Part shown: one piece after another, positions 1 through 10,654 of the stretch
How positions within the stretch are numbered: position 1 is the first letter of the stretch
Layout of the letters: every line of letters starts with the position of its first letter
Origin: Diadophis punctatus similis
Lineage: Eukaryota > Chordata > Lepidosauria > Squamata > Dipsadidae
Assembly (NCBI GenBank): GCA_023053685.1
Contig: JALIGW010000001.1
Coordinates: 228,494,434 to 228,558,433, forward strand
Length of the DNA stretch: 64,000 nucleotides
Reading direction: 5' to 3'
Position numbers and translations under genes: made by a program
The notes under the pieces: model-generated
Database searches by the model: none
What the model saw: the letters and a program-made list of their open reading frames with translations, nothing else
What the model was told of the DNA's origin: nothing

Positions 1-571
1 TCTGCAATATCTTGCTTCCCTATCCTTCCCTTCATCATATTACCATTTCTCCCCCTCTGATGAAACTTAAAAACCAGGAAATCATCTGTCAGTTTCACAG
101 ATGTCTTCCAGATATACTGACACCCCGGCAGGCACACCCATGTGCATACGCACAAACGTCTTTTAACTCAGGGCTAACTGCATTGTCTAAGATATGGCAC
201 AATGTTTAAGATACAGATAAAGAAAAACCTGAAACAATGATGTTAAGTTAGCTAACCAAACTCCTGCCTGGATCCAGGATCCAATTAGTAATTTCCAAAA
301 CTTTCTTTTAAGTAGGTAGTTTGACTTCAATTGATTAAGGCACTTGAATGGGGCTGAATGATGTGGAAGGCAAATAGCCATCTACTGGGGCATATGCACG
401 GGGGTCCAAAAAGGTCAAGATATGGTGGCTTGTGTTTGAAGCCCTATCCCTTTATTTTGTCCACCACACATGTGAGTTATATGAAAAAGTGGTGGAACTT
501 TGTGTGATTGTGGCCACCATCTTGTCTAATTGACACTCCTCCACTATGCATTGGTAGTCTGTTCTAGTCAG
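1..571. other. Unannotated non-coding DNA
   Basis: Only short chance reading frames are present. I see no splice-bounded exon, no recognisable repeat and no RNA gene. Confidence 0.5.
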
Positions 572-803
572 CAATAGCAATTAGACTTATATAGCGCCCC
601 ATAGTGATTTATAGCACTTTCTGGAAGATTTACAAGGTAGAAGCATTATTTGCATATTGCCCCTAACAATCTGGGTCCTCCTTTTACTGACCTCGGAAAG
701 ATGGAAGGCTGAGTCAACGTTGAGCCGGTCAGGATCGAACTCCAGACTGTGGGCAGAGTTTGCCTGCAATCCTAAACTTTAACCACTGTGCCAGCAGAGC
801 TCC
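572..803 (-). mobile_element. Sauria-type tRNA-derived SINE, reverse strand
   Basis: Read on the reverse strand it has the tRNA-like head with A box (CACAGTGGTTAAAG), a diverged B box, the conserved core around TTGACTCAGCCTTCCATC, and the 3' tail TATAAGTCTAATTGCTATTG. That tail is the piece Sauria SINEs share with Bov-B LINEs, which supply the retrotransposition machinery. This copy is diverged, with substitutions in the B box and core, so it is relatively old. It would be transcribed by RNA polymerase III if the boxes were intact. Confidence 0.88.
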
Positions 804-1726
804 TATGTAAGGTTGAATATCTATTTTTAATGTGGTAAATTCAGTATAAGTGAGCAAAATGGAGAAAGCAATCAAATAGGCAGGCTAAACAATTCTTTTC
901 TTAAAGAAATTTACACTCAGCATCATTCTGCTTGAAGCTAGAATCACTCTTCTTGGTTTTCTTAGTGAGAAGCATACAACAAAGACCTTTCACTTTATGC
1001 TGAATTGGCAAGTTGGATCTTCACGGAATGATAAGGAAGACATAGCCAACCAGACAGGATTTAGCATTAGCCAGTTCATATAAGTATGTTAGCACAGGAA
1101 ATGGTGGGATTCTGCATAGCTATTGGTAACAGCTTTGTTCCAGCAGTGCCTTCTATGAGTGTTCGAAATGAAATTCTTAACCTTCCAAACTTTCTTTAGT
1201 CCCCTGCCTTTCGATAATTTTTAATAGATTTTTTTCTTTTTAAAATGGTGTCTATTCTAGAGAGTCTGGGATCAACTCTATCTTCTTGTTTTACTATTTC
1301 TTCATACTTCCCAATGGCATTTCCCCCTACATTTTTCTGTTCGGTTTTGCTGTTGTGATCTTTAAAATTATTTGCCTTTTTCTCTTCATGGAGTGAGGGG
1401 AACAGGAGAACATGTTCTAGGGAAGTGCTTTTATATTAATTATACTTTGTATTATTTTGTACTGTTCTTTGGATCAGCCCACTGCCTGACTTTTTGTTCT
1501 GCACTGAAATTATTTGTTTCTCCCAGTTCTTCTGCCTTTGGTGAATCCTGGCTGCATTTTTGCATGACTCTGAGCTCTTGTTCATGGCTGAATTTATGTG
1601 CATTCCTCAGTCAATAGAAAAGTACGCTGGAAAGGTATGCTGGTGTAGTTTCTATTGCCCTAGTGGCCAATTTGTTATCTGCCTCAGTAACTCGGTGAGC
1701 AAGTGGTCATCTCCTTGCTCCAGGGG
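804..1726. other. Unannotated AT-rich DNA
   Basis: No recognised repeat or gene. An 81-codon open frame near 1372 has no recognisable domain and I treat it as chance. Confidence 0.5.
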
Positions 1727-1955
1727 CTGAAGTGGTGCAGTGGTTAAATGCAGCCATTGCAGGCTGACTGTTAGTTCAACAGTTCAGCTGTTCAAATCTC
1801 ACTAGGCTCAAGGTTGACTCAGCCTTCCATCCTTCCGAGGTGGGTAAAATGAGGACCCAGATTGTTGGGGGCAATATGCTGAACTCTGTAAACCGCTTAG
1901 AGAGGGCTGTAAAGCACTATGAAGCGGTATATAAGAAAAGTGCTATTGCTATTGG
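1727..1955 (+). mobile_element. Sauria-type SINE, near full length
   Basis: It starts GGGGCTGAAGTGGTGCAGTG (A-box region), has a B-box-like GTTCAAATC, then the core with the CCTTCCGAGGTGGGTAAAAT block, and ends in (CTATTG)n. Length is about 230 bp, as expected for this SINE. It matches the copies at 3225 and 23092 closely, so it is a young subfamily. The 3' tail is the Bov-B-like recognition end. Confidence 0.93.
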
Positions 1956-3224
1956 AGCATCACTACCAGCCAATTCAAAGGCAGGGATTGGTGGATTCCC
2001 CTCTTTTCCCTGGTGTCACCAGCCATCAGAAAAAAGCAACAACAACCCCCCCCCCCGACACACAATTACTCTCCTTCAAGTGTCCCACAGTATTTGGGTG
2101 AGTGGACAGAGGCCTGTAGTTGAAGCTTTAGTTACTTTTCAGGTTGCCGAAATGATAGGCTCCTAGCACGTTCCACCTTGACAATGTGTCAGTGAGGTTG
2201 TTGCTAAGTATAGATCTATGCAGGTGAAAAAAAATTACCTGCCTAACAATCAATGATATGGAGGGGAGGTAGATAAAACAAGGAGGAGCTTGCAAAGTGC
2301 ATTGAGAGAACTTATCTCCAAGCTATTTTTAGACATAGATCTACTAGTCTTTTTTTCCCCACTGGGCTAGTGACATTTGACTTTGGGGAAAAAACAGATA
2401 AGTGGAGGGATCCAAATAATGACTTTGGGTACTGGTTAGCCTTTTTCATAAGTGACTCAAAGTACATGATGGTGGTTTGGATTCCTTGTAGTTCTATCTT
2501 CCTGCCTGACCAAGAATTAAAATTCTGAAAGCATGTCTTTTTAAAGACTTCAGGCTTTCTTATATGCATATCAATAGCAAGAAAGAGATTCAAAAGTATT
2601 TTATGTGGACATTTGAGTAGCTTTTCTTGTAGTTAAAAGATGATGAATATCTGTATTCTTTATTGCATGAAAAGAATAGCTTTAAAGACAAAATTGTTTA
2701 TTGTATAAACCGCAAAGCATCAAATCGACTTGTGCTATATTTATGTTCAATTCTATCTTTCAACAAAACATGAGACCCAGAATATTCTGTTTGTATGTTT
2801 TAACTGTAAGTGATTGCAACAGAATATAAAACATAATGGCGTCAAATTGGATTTCTACCAGATACTTGTGTTTTTTCTGTCATTTGAGCACATTTGATTC
2901 AATCTATATTATTTCATAATTTGCAGAGATATAGAAAGAAGAGATGACTTTTGGACATAAATGTAGTTAGTTGGTATTTCAGAAAGTGCTGACGAGTTTG
3001 TTCAAATCCTCCCCCCCAATTTTTGTACTCTTCCCACAAAATGTGTTATGGCACTACATATTTGATACAGAGAGGGTGAAGTAGAAAAAGATGGAAAGTG
3101 TTGCCAATAGGTTTGTGAAATTTGCAAGGTTCTTTCATTTGAAGGAAAAAAGGTGAGAAAGTACAGTATTGCAGAAAGGTATGAAATTTAAAAATTAAAT
3201 ATGAAAGGTAACGAAAAGGCAGAC
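1956..3224. other. Unannotated DNA
   Basis: AT-rich, with a short C run near 2047 and another at 3011. No gene or recognisable mobile element was seen. Confidence 0.5.
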
Positions 3225-3377
3225 ATCAAGGTTGACTCAGCCTTCCATCCTTCCGAGGTGGGTAAAATGAGGACCCAGATTGTTGGGGGCAATATGCTGA
3301 ACTCTGTAAACCGCTTAGAGAGGACTGTAAAGCACTATGAAGCGGTATATAAGTCTAAGTGCTATTGCTATTGCTAT
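3225..3377 (+). mobile_element. Sauria-type SINE, 5' truncated
   Basis: It begins inside the core (ATCAAGGTTGACTCAGCC) and runs to the TAAGTCTAAGTGCTATTGC tail. The A and B boxes are missing, the usual result of incomplete target-primed reverse transcription. It is nearly identical to the same part of the copy at 1727. Confidence 0.92.
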
Positions 3378-3805
3378 CTACAAAATGCCTGAGACATGCT
3401 TCAAACAGAGGAGATGCTGTTCCTTTGCCATAACTTTTCCATTTTAGTTGAACTCTTCTTCCTTTGAACTGAAAAGTAGAAACTGCTTCACTTCTAACTT
3501 GGTTGAAAGGCCCTGTAGAATATCTCTGTTGCTATACATATAACTTCTAAAATTGTTTGCTTTTATTAGCCAGTAGATGGTAATGTAATGATGATAGCTT
3601 GAAGAAAACCACCCAATCAAGCAGTCTATGGCTACGGGGATAGGAAAAGGTAGTCCGTGATTGAATTATGAATTATATGCAAAAATTTGCTGGCCTGATC
3701 ACAGCATCTCTGGATAGGGCTGGAAGAAAAGATCTACCAGAAATTGTGAAGAAGTACACATTTTATACCACTGGGACAGATGGGCCAAGAGTTTGATTTT
3801 GGGTA
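3378..3805. other. Unannotated DNA
   Basis: No recognisable gene, repeat or RNA feature. Confidence 0.45.
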
Positions 3806-4145
3806 CAGATAGTCCTTGACATACAACTATTTGTTTAATGACTGCTCCAAGTTACACTGGCCCTAAAAAAAGTGATTTATGACCAGTCCTCACACTTACA
3901 ACGATCAATGTTCCTACGTTCACATGGTCAGTATTTGGGTGTTTGGTAATCAGCATGTTACAATGTTCTGGGGTCACGTGATTATGATTTGTGATCTTCC
4001 CAGGGGGTTTCCAACAAACAAAGTCAATAGGGAAAGTTGGATTCGCTTAACAACCATCTGGTTCGCTTAATGACTGCAAGTAAAAAGGTCATGAAATTGC
4101 ATGTGATTCATTTATCGACTGCATTGCTTAGAGATAGAAGTCCCA
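3806..4145 (-). mobile_element. TA-flanked MITE (tagtcct family), diverged
   Basis: It starts CAGATAGTCCTTGAC after TA, and carries the family's internal phrases (GGTCACGTGAT, CAAAGTCAATAGGGAA, CGCTTAACAACC) in the same orientation as the copies at 27107 and 59406. The right end is degraded (AGAAGTCCC). These roughly 380-bp elements have terminal inverted repeats and no coding capacity, and TA flanks suggest a Tc1/mariner-type mechanism. This is the most diverged copy in the window. Confidence 0.72.
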
Positions 4146-4639
4146 ATTCTCATGTTGAAGACTACTTGTAATGTAGCTTCATATGCTCCTAAATAACCCT
4201 TTCCTGAAGTTTTACAAGCTTAATCAAGAAATAATGACTTGAAACTGCTACCTTAAAGTGATTAATGAATCCATTTTATTGAGTAAATGCAGTTTGGGAT
4301 AAAAGGAAATGAAAGGAAAGATGCTGGAAACATGAATTAAAAAAAACACAACAACATTCTTTTTCTTGTGAATCTATTATATGAGACTGAATTTCGGTAA
4401 TTTAAGATCGAGGCAGAAGGAATATTGTTGGGAGGGGAATCAACTTTTTCAAAGGAAATTAATAAAATGGAGAATCAGGAAAGGAAATTAAATTGGAAGA
4501 GAGGCACAGGATGTTATCTCTTTAACACATTTCTATCTTGCCTCTTTGCTCTTAACAAAGATCTCCCATGGTGACTTCCAACACCTACATTCTGAATTTT
4601 TTTTTTTGCCGAAACCCAATCAGGACTGTCAACTAAATG
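4146..4639. other. Unannotated DNA
   Basis: AT-rich sequence without recognisable features, apart from a short T run near 4600. Confidence 0.45.
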
Positions 4640-4834
4640 CAGTAAGTCCTAGGTTTAAGGGCAACTTATAATTAAGAACAGAGCCTATAGTAGCTAAATT
4701 CAAGCTAAATACACAATGATTCAAGGTAAATACACAATACACGAATACTGTTCCAGCTTACATACAAATCTGACTTAAGGACAGATCTCGGGAGCAGAAC
4801 TCGTTCTCAAACTGGGGACTACCTGTAAGTTAAA
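4640..4834. mobile_element. Short MITE with tagtcc-like inverted ends
   Basis: The left end CAGTAAGTCCTAGGTTTAAG and the reverse complement of the right end, CAGGTAGTCCCCAGTTTGAG, match over about 20 bp with few differences. The interior is AT-rich and non-coding, and contains a short tandem motif (AAATACACAAT). It is probably a distinct subfamily of the TA-flanked MITEs. Confidence 0.6.
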
Positions 4835-5597
4835 TGCATTTAGGAACCTCCGTTAAAACAGCAGTAAGCAGAGTCCACATAACTGGGTCAGCTACACAGG
4901 AGAAGGCCAAAAGCGGGAGGATATAAAACTCAGAGCAAGGTAGAGCTTGCAAAAGCAAACATGAAAAGTCTGTGGAAGGAGAGAGCCAGCCGGTCCTCTT
5001 GTGAAAGCAAAGGAGTAGTAATTGGGCTTGGTTGATGAATAGGAACAGAAGAGGTTGCTTGCTGGGGCAGCACAAAGTCTGTCTTGTCTGGCTTTTTGAT
5101 GCCAGCAGGCAGGCAGCTTCTCAAGGGAATGCAGTGACCTAGCACAGCCTTCCCATAATTGCTCATCTCTCAGCCTTGTGAGTTAGAAAACGGCTGTGGC
5201 AGCCACTGCTGTGGGAATGGCCAAGAGGACTTTGTGGGGTTCATGTGGGACCTTTGTTTTGACTCCCTTTGGGCTTTGGACACAAACCCAGTCTAGTGTT
5301 TCTGTTTTAAGTCCAGCATTTGGACTTAAAGGAGCTAATAGGCTCCTCCTGGAATGCTGATCGAGCAGAGTGGTGCTAGAGTGGGTACCTCTGCTGTACG
5401 GAGAGGGAAGGACGCATTGCAAGTGATTTCCATTGAGGTTCCATTTATAGTAGTCATTCTTTTCTTTATTCCTGTCAGAGGCACCTCCTAATCTCTGACA
5501 GAAGGGTGCTGCTAAGTTGAAAGGATTTTCCTTCAACAACATTGGGGGAGGGGGGAAATGCCAGATTGCCAAAGTAATGCGATCTTCGGGATTAGTA
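4835..5597. other. Unannotated DNA
   Basis: Open frames up to about 150 codons occur on the reverse strand (5183-5638), but they run into the neighbouring MITE and have no recognisable domain. No gene call is justified. Confidence 0.45.
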
Positions 5598-5967
5598 CCG
5601 GTAGTCCTCGATTTACAACCGCAATGGAGCCCAAACATTTTGCTGTTAAATGAGTTTTTCCTAAGCGAGTTTTGCCCCGTTTTAGGACCTTTCTTGCCAC
5701 AATTGTTAAGTGAATCCCTGAAGTTGTTAAATTAGTAATCTGGCTTCTCCATTGACTTTGCTTGTCAGAAGGTTGCAAACGGTGATCACATGATTCCAGG
5801 ATACAGCAACCGTCATAAATAGGAACCAGTTGCCTAGCATCTGAATTTTGATCACATGATCATGGGGATGCTTCAAAGGTTGCAATTGTGAAAGATGGTC
5901 GTAAATAACTTTATTTGGTGCCGTTGTAACTTGGAATGATTACTAAATGAAAGTTGAGGACTAGCTG
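5598..5967 (+). mobile_element. TA-flanked MITE (tagtcct family)
   Basis: Bounded by TA on both sides. The left end CCGGTAGTCCTCGATTTAC and the right end GTTGAGGACTAGCTG are inverted repeats. The interior shares GTTAAGTGAATC, TCCATTGACTTTGCTTGTC and TGATCACATGA with the other copies. It is non-coding, so it must be mobilised in trans. Confidence 0.85.
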
Positions 5968-6060
5968 TATAGTAGTCATGATTAGATTTGTGTAGAACAA
6001 ATAAGGACACAGTTCAAGATGGTGATAGTGACCACATTTAAAGTCCTGAATGGCTTAGGG

Positions 6061-6189
6061 CAGGGGTGTCAAACTCACATCGGCACAGTAGTGTCACGTG
6101 ATGTATCTTTTTCCCCCTTTGCTAAACCGGGCATGGGCGTGGCCAGCGCGTGACACATCAGGCCCGCAGCTGGGAGTTTGACAGCCCTG
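6061..6189. mobile_element. hAT MITE with perfect 8-bp TSD GCTTAGGG
   Basis: The ends CAGGGGTGTCAAACTC and GAGTTTGACAGCCCTG are inverted repeats. The 8 bp GCTTAGGG is repeated exactly on both sides (6053-6060 and 6190-6197). CA..TG ends with 8-bp duplications are diagnostic of hAT transposition. At 129 bp it is a deletion derivative with no transposase. Same family as 8897 and 11591. Confidence 0.93.
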
Positions 6190-6261
6190 GCTTAGGGCCT
6201 GACCATCTTCAACACTGCCTGTCCACTTAATCTTGTTTTTTTCCTAATAATTTTTTTGACA

Positions 6262-6345
6262 ATGTGGAGTTTTTGGTGCTTTCTGAGCTTGGTTGCTTGC
6301 AGACATTTCATTTCTCAGTTAAGTAACATCATCTCACACTTATTA
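6262..6345 (-). mobile_element. Penelope-like element end (tentative), with decayed hammerhead core
   Basis: On the reverse strand it reads GATGATGTTAC, then GAAATGTCTGCAAGCAACC and AAGCTCAGAAAGCACC. It matches the element at 62275 in order and sequence. The ribozyme-like core is damaged: CTGATGA has become GAGATGA and ACGT has become ATGT. Family assignment rests on the ribozyme-like architecture, because no reverse transcriptase is present. Confidence 0.55.
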
Positions 6346-6606
6346 AAAAAAAGCATATTTCTCTTATTTTAGTGTTTCTTTCTGGCTGCGTTGATGCATG
6401 CTCTGTGTAAGAGAAAATACTTTATCTTGGAATGTATTTCTGAAATTCTATCTATCCAGACAGTTGTCACTGGCCAATATTAAAAGTCCATTGAAGGAGT
6501 GGATTTATTCTCTATTGCCCCAAAAGGGAGAAACAGAAAAAAATGGGATAAAAATCACAAAGAAATGGGTCCAGGCTGAATACCAGAAAATGTTTCTGTT
6601 AAAGTT
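6346..6606. other. Unannotated DNA
   Basis: Non-coding AT-rich sequence. An 88-codon chance frame (6398-6664) has no recognisable domain. Confidence 0.4.
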
Positions 6607-6950
6607 TGTTGCAAAATTCAAAACCAGAAGCACACACAGACGACTGATTCAGCTGGATTCATAAACTTTTTTATAAACATAGTAATATATATATTTACAA
6701 TACCACAAGTAGAATTCTTCTTCAATCAGTTACAGGCAGCAGAGAACAGTTAGTTTCATTTCAGCATAGTTCAGAGTGGAAGAGTAGAGTGAAGAGTGGA
6801 GCCACACCCAGCCTTAAGCTTAAGTATGCAGTTTCGATTCTCTGCACAGACTCAGAAGTTGTTAGCTCCTATTGGCTGACTTAGTTGCTATGCCTATTCA
6901 TTGGCTGACCTTGTTACCATTGGCTCTCCCAGTTCATGAATATCTTAACA
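6607..6950 (-). mobile_element. Candidate solo LTR, reverse strand
   Basis: Read in reverse it begins TGTTAAG and ends near TTTTGCAACA, giving TG..CA ends. It carries three CCAAT boxes (AGCCAATGG, AGCCAATGAA, AGCCAATAG) close together near its 5' end and a TATAAAAAAG motif further in. That layout looks like an LTR U3 promoter. A flanking AAAC may be part of a decayed target duplication. No internal retroviral region is attached. I cannot name the family. Confidence 0.42.
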
Positions 6951-6984
6951 GTTTCCTCAATGTATGAGACATCAGGCAATGAGA

Positions 6985-7140
6985 AAGGGTACCTCATGAA
7001 GTTGTGAGAACTCTTTTACAGGAGGTCTTCAAGCAGAGACTGGATGGTTCTCTCTCAAAGATGCTACAGTAGATGTGGAGCGAGAGGCTGGAGAAGAAGA
7101 CTTCTGAGATTCTTTCCACCTCTATGACTCTATGATTCCA
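6985..7140 (+). mobile_element. CR1 LINE 3'-end remnant
   Basis: The order of phrases matches the CR1 3' end: CTTCAAGCAGAGACTGGATGG, then GGCTGGA, then TTCCACCTCTATGACTCTATG. It is about 150 bp, diverged and without coding capacity. It is older than the CR1 copy at 28865. Confidence 0.65.
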
Positions 7141-7246
7141 CTGTTCTTATACAATGTGCACAATACATTTTTCCATTCATCTCCTTTTCCTTGTGTTTCT
7201 TTTCAGATACAATTCAAATCCAATTCAGAATTTATTTAACACAGAA

Positions 7247-8312
7247 TAGAATAGAATTCTTTATTGGCCAAGTGTGATTGGAACACAAGGAATTTGTCTT
7301 TGGTGTATATGCTCTCCGTGTACATAAGGAGAATAAAATACATTCATCAAGAATAAAAAGATACAACACTTAGTGATAGTCAAGGTTACTAATAAGCTAT
7401 CAAATCGTACTAGGAAATAAATGAAAACAATGTAAATTGAAAGATACAAGCAACATGGTTATAGTAATAAGTGGGAAGAGATAGATGCTAGTAAGGAAGA
7501 GAATAATAGTAATACAGTCTTAGTAAATTATTTGAGTGTTGTAGGAATTAGCTGTTAAGCAGAGTGATGGCATTTGGGAAAAACTGTCCTTGCGTCTAGT
7601 TGTTCTGGTGTGCAGTGCCCTATAGTGTCATTTTGAGGGTAGATGTTGAAACAATTTGTGTCCAGGATGTGAGGCAGTAGTGGGTTCTAAATCCCATTGC
7701 TACTAGTTCGCTTTGTCCGCGCACGCGCAACGCTTCTGCACATGCGCAGAAGCATCCTGGATGGGTGGGCGGAGCCTCCCATTGCCGCCACTACCGGTTC
7801 GCAGAACTGGGCTGAACTGGGAGCAACCCACCGCTGATGTGAGGGGTCTGTAGATATTTTCACAGCCCTCTTTTTGACTCGTGTAGTATACAGATCCCCA
7901 ATGGAAGGCAAGTTGGTAGCAATTCTTTTTTCTGCAGTTCTGATTATCCGTTGAAGTCTGTGTCTGTCTTTTTTAGTTGCAGAGCCAAACCAGACAGTTA
8001 TAGAAGTGCAGATGACAAACTCAATAATTCCTCTGTAGAACTGCATCAGTAGCTCTTTTGGGCAGTTGAGCTTTCTGAGTTGGCGCAGAAAGAACATTCT
8101 TTGTTGTGCTTTTTTGATGATGTTTTTGATGTTAGGTGTCCTTTTTAAGTCTTGAGATATGATATAATCCAGAAACTTGAAGGACTCTACTGTTGATACT
8201 GTATTGTCTAGTATTGTAAGAGGTGGTAATATAGAAGGTTTTCTTCTAAAATCCACCACCATTTGCACAGATTTGATCACTTGAGCTACTCTACCATTTC
8301 CATAAAACATGG
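7247..8312 (-). mobile_element. L2/L3-type LINE 3' end, interrupted by a hAT MITE
   Basis: The 3' tail lies at the left (AGAATAGAATAGAATTCTTT), followed by 3' UTR (TTGGCCAAGTGTGATTGG) and the C-terminal end of the reverse-transcriptase ORF up to about 8310. The protein shows KFLDYIISQDLK, AQQRMFFLRQLRK and SITVWFGSATKKDRHRLQRI, the post-RT block of L2/CR1-superfamily elements. A close relative is the copy at 12300. It is 5' truncated, as usual for LINEs, and split at 7675-7836 by a MITE. The pentameric (AATAG)n-type tail is a known feature of some snake CR1/L3 LINEs. Confidence 0.85.
7675..7836. mobile_element. hAT MITE inside the LINE, perfect TSD ATGTGAGG
   Basis: Starts CAGTAGTGGGTTCTAA, ends AGCAACCCACCGCTG. 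The LINE sequence ATGTGAGG is repeated exactly on both sides (7667-7674 and 7837-7844). The sister LINE at 12.7 kb has the same site empty, with GGATGTGAGGTGTCTG uninterrupted. That proves insertion into the LINE and fixes both ends. Confidence 0.95.
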
Positions 8313-8896
8313 CAGGGTAATAGGAAGAAGCAGATGGCTGTAAACCTTCCTTACATTATTAGAATCTATTAAAATAAATGTTTAATGACTTTATCCTTGT
8401 GATAAGTATGGACAAGCAATTTTACTACTTGGGACAAGATTTGACTAACAAGGCAATCCAGCTCAAATGACAGTAAAAGGAATACTAACTGAAATGATTC
8501 CCCCACATGATGGACAATTTTTAATAAGTACATATTGAAAATGAGGAAAGGAATAATCTAAATGCTGATACTTAAAAGTCGATATTTGTTTAAATAGTGC
8601 TAGTTTATGGAAATGACTTGCCAAGCATTGAAACATGAGAGAGATAAGGAAAAAGCCAACAATGCCTGAATGGACTGCTAAAAGAACAAGCTTAAAAAAA
8701 ACTATGCATTGATTATATTAATTTTTGCTAGACTATCACTTCATTCAGACATGGCTACAGCCTCTGCCATGGCCCTGTGGATATTAATCCAAGTGAGTCC
8801 AACCTCTCTGTACTGCTGAGTTTTTATGCAATTCAGCATCCTAAGCAGACAGGGAGAAAAAAACCTAACAGTTGGTCCATAGTCAAAGCTCCAGAT
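8313..8896. other. Unannotated DNA
   Basis: AT-rich, no recognised gene or repeat. Confidence 0.45.
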
Positions 8897-9033
8897 CAGG
8901 GGTGTCAAACTCACGGCCTCACGGCGGTGGCGGCGCGTGACATATCAGGACTTTTTCCCTCTTTGCTAAACCTGGCGGGGTGTGGTCAGCGCATGACACA
9001 TCTCGCCCACGGGCCAGGAGTTTGACAGCCCTG
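8897..9033. mobile_element. hAT MITE, 8-bp TSD CTCCAGAT/CTCTAGAT
   Basis: The ends CAGGGGTGTCAAACTC and GAGTTTGACAGCCCTG are the same family as 6061. The flanking octamers (8889-8896 and 9034-9041) differ at one base. The interior includes GCGTGACATATCAGG, shared with the 6061 copy. It is 137 bp and non-autonomous. Confidence 0.9.
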
Positions 9034-9084
9034 CTCTAGATTACACTCTTGGTAAACGTTTCAGCAATTTTAGACTATTCTTTT

Positions 9085-9690
9085 CTCTCCTTCTGCTCAT
9101 TGATAGCAGAGCTCTTTAAATGCAAAGTCTATCTCAGCATCTACTGTTGTCCTACTATCCACAGCACCATTGAGAGTGTCCTGACATATGGTATTCTAGC
9201 ATGGAGTGGGAGCAGCTCTGCAGCAGACAAAAAAACTCTACAGAGAATCATTACAACTGTCCAGAATATCATTGGGCTCCAGCTACCAACCCTGGACAAT
9301 ATCTTTGGATCTCGCTGTTCTAGGAAGTTGCACAATATTCTCAGAGACTCTTCTCATCCTGCTTACAATCTTTTTGGACTGTTGCCTTCTGGCGGAAGAT
9401 ACAGAACAATTAAAACTCGGACCACACGCTTTCTGAACAGTTTTTATCCCAGAGCTATAATTGCACTTAATAATGAATTAAAGGGTCACCATCAGTGAGC
9501 TGTTGGATAGTATTACTTGGTCTGTTGTGTGGATGTTTGAGTGGTTCAGGGTGGGGAATTCGTGGCGGGTGGGTTTTAGGGACTGCTATGTGTGTTGGGA
9601 CTAGTCTTGAAGCGTTATGTGAATTTCGTTGTATGGGTGTACTGTGTATATACGTACAATGACAATAAATTATAAATTATAATGAAATTA
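9085..9690 (+). mobile_element. L2-type LINE 3' end, second subfamily
   Basis: The frame at 9094-9498 encodes the C-terminal tail of an L2-type reverse-transcriptase polyprotein: STIESVLTYGILAWSGSSS, KTLQRIITTVQNIIG and LLPSGGRYRTIKTRTTRF, then NSFYPRAI. The stop at 9498 is followed by a 3' UTR ending GTGAATTTCGTTG... and ACAATGACAATAAATT, a 3' end typical of L2 elements in fish and reptiles. It differs from the 7.2 and 12.3 kb LINE in both protein and tail, so at least two L2-like lineages are present. It is heavily 5' truncated. Confidence 0.85.
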
Positions 9691-10654
9691 TTATGAAATG
9701 GGTTTGACTGGAAACAAATGTATGCTATGTGTTTAGATCTCTTTCTTGTCCTTTTTTAATTAGGTATTTGACACCGTGCCTTCACTGTGGTTTTTTTTTT
9801 TGTCTTAAGTATACACAACCCAGTGAACTATCTTCAAATGAAATTATTAGCCTTTGCTGCCCTTTTTTTTTAAAAAAGGGAGGGGGGAATGTTTGCATAT
9901 TAGGCAACCTTCAGCTGGCAGAAAAAATAAATTACCACAATTGTTCTTCAACAATCAAGGAAAGCAACAAGGTCAGCATAGTTAGGCACAGTTACAGAGT
10001 AGTAGCCCTTGCCAGACACCATTCCCAGAACTTACTTGTAAAAGAAAAATGTCAGATCCTGGTAATTAATTTTAGGACTGGTTCACAAATTACAGGAATT
10101 GCACAAAAGGCAGAGTTTGCAGAAAAAAAAGAAGGCAGGATTCTGTGTATCTCAGCACACAATCGATTAAAGCACCTGATACAAGATTTAGCCCTTTTTA
10201 AAGAGTCCCATTTCCCCCCTTCAAATGGAACAGTGCAAACAATAATTGCTCAAAAATTAGCCTATTGTGAGCTCTCTAGCAAGAATGACTATTCTTTTTC
10301 TCTCCCCTCCCTTCTCTGCTGAGCAAACTATATTTCTTTATCATTTTTTATCCTCTCTTTATAATTTCATTCCCCAAAGACTGCATGTCTGAAAATACCA
10401 TAATAAGGAATAGCAGCTACTGGAAACATGGAAATGCTAGCATCCAACTGCTATATGGTTTTGACTTTTCTTCCCTCTTCCTATGATAAAGTAATATGCA
10501 TAAGTACTCACAGAAACAATGAAAAGAGATAACTGTAAATATTTTTTTTAAAATGTAAGCCTTCAGCTGGTATAAAATTAACTCGAACAGTGAGATGGGC
10601 AGCATATAAATTTAATAAATAAACAAAAACATGTAGGGAGAAGTTCCAAATGTG
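9691..10654. other. Repeat-poor DNA, possible conserved non-coding block
   Basis: A 197-codon open frame at 9729-10322 has no recognisable domain, is rich in low-complexity T/A-derived residues and lacks gene context, so I do not call it a gene. The 9.9-10.3 kb part contains homeodomain-like words (ATCGATTA, CAATAATTG). Conservation is only a guess. Confidence 0.35.

Noticed and set aside
1727..1955. Functional tRNA gene
   Set aside because: A and B boxes are present, but the rest is SINE core and Bov-B-like tail; no tRNA cloverleaf can be drawn.
9729..10322. 197-codon forward frame
   Set aside because: No recognisable domain, poly-T derived Phe/Leu start, no splice or promoter context. Kept only as a low-interest finding.
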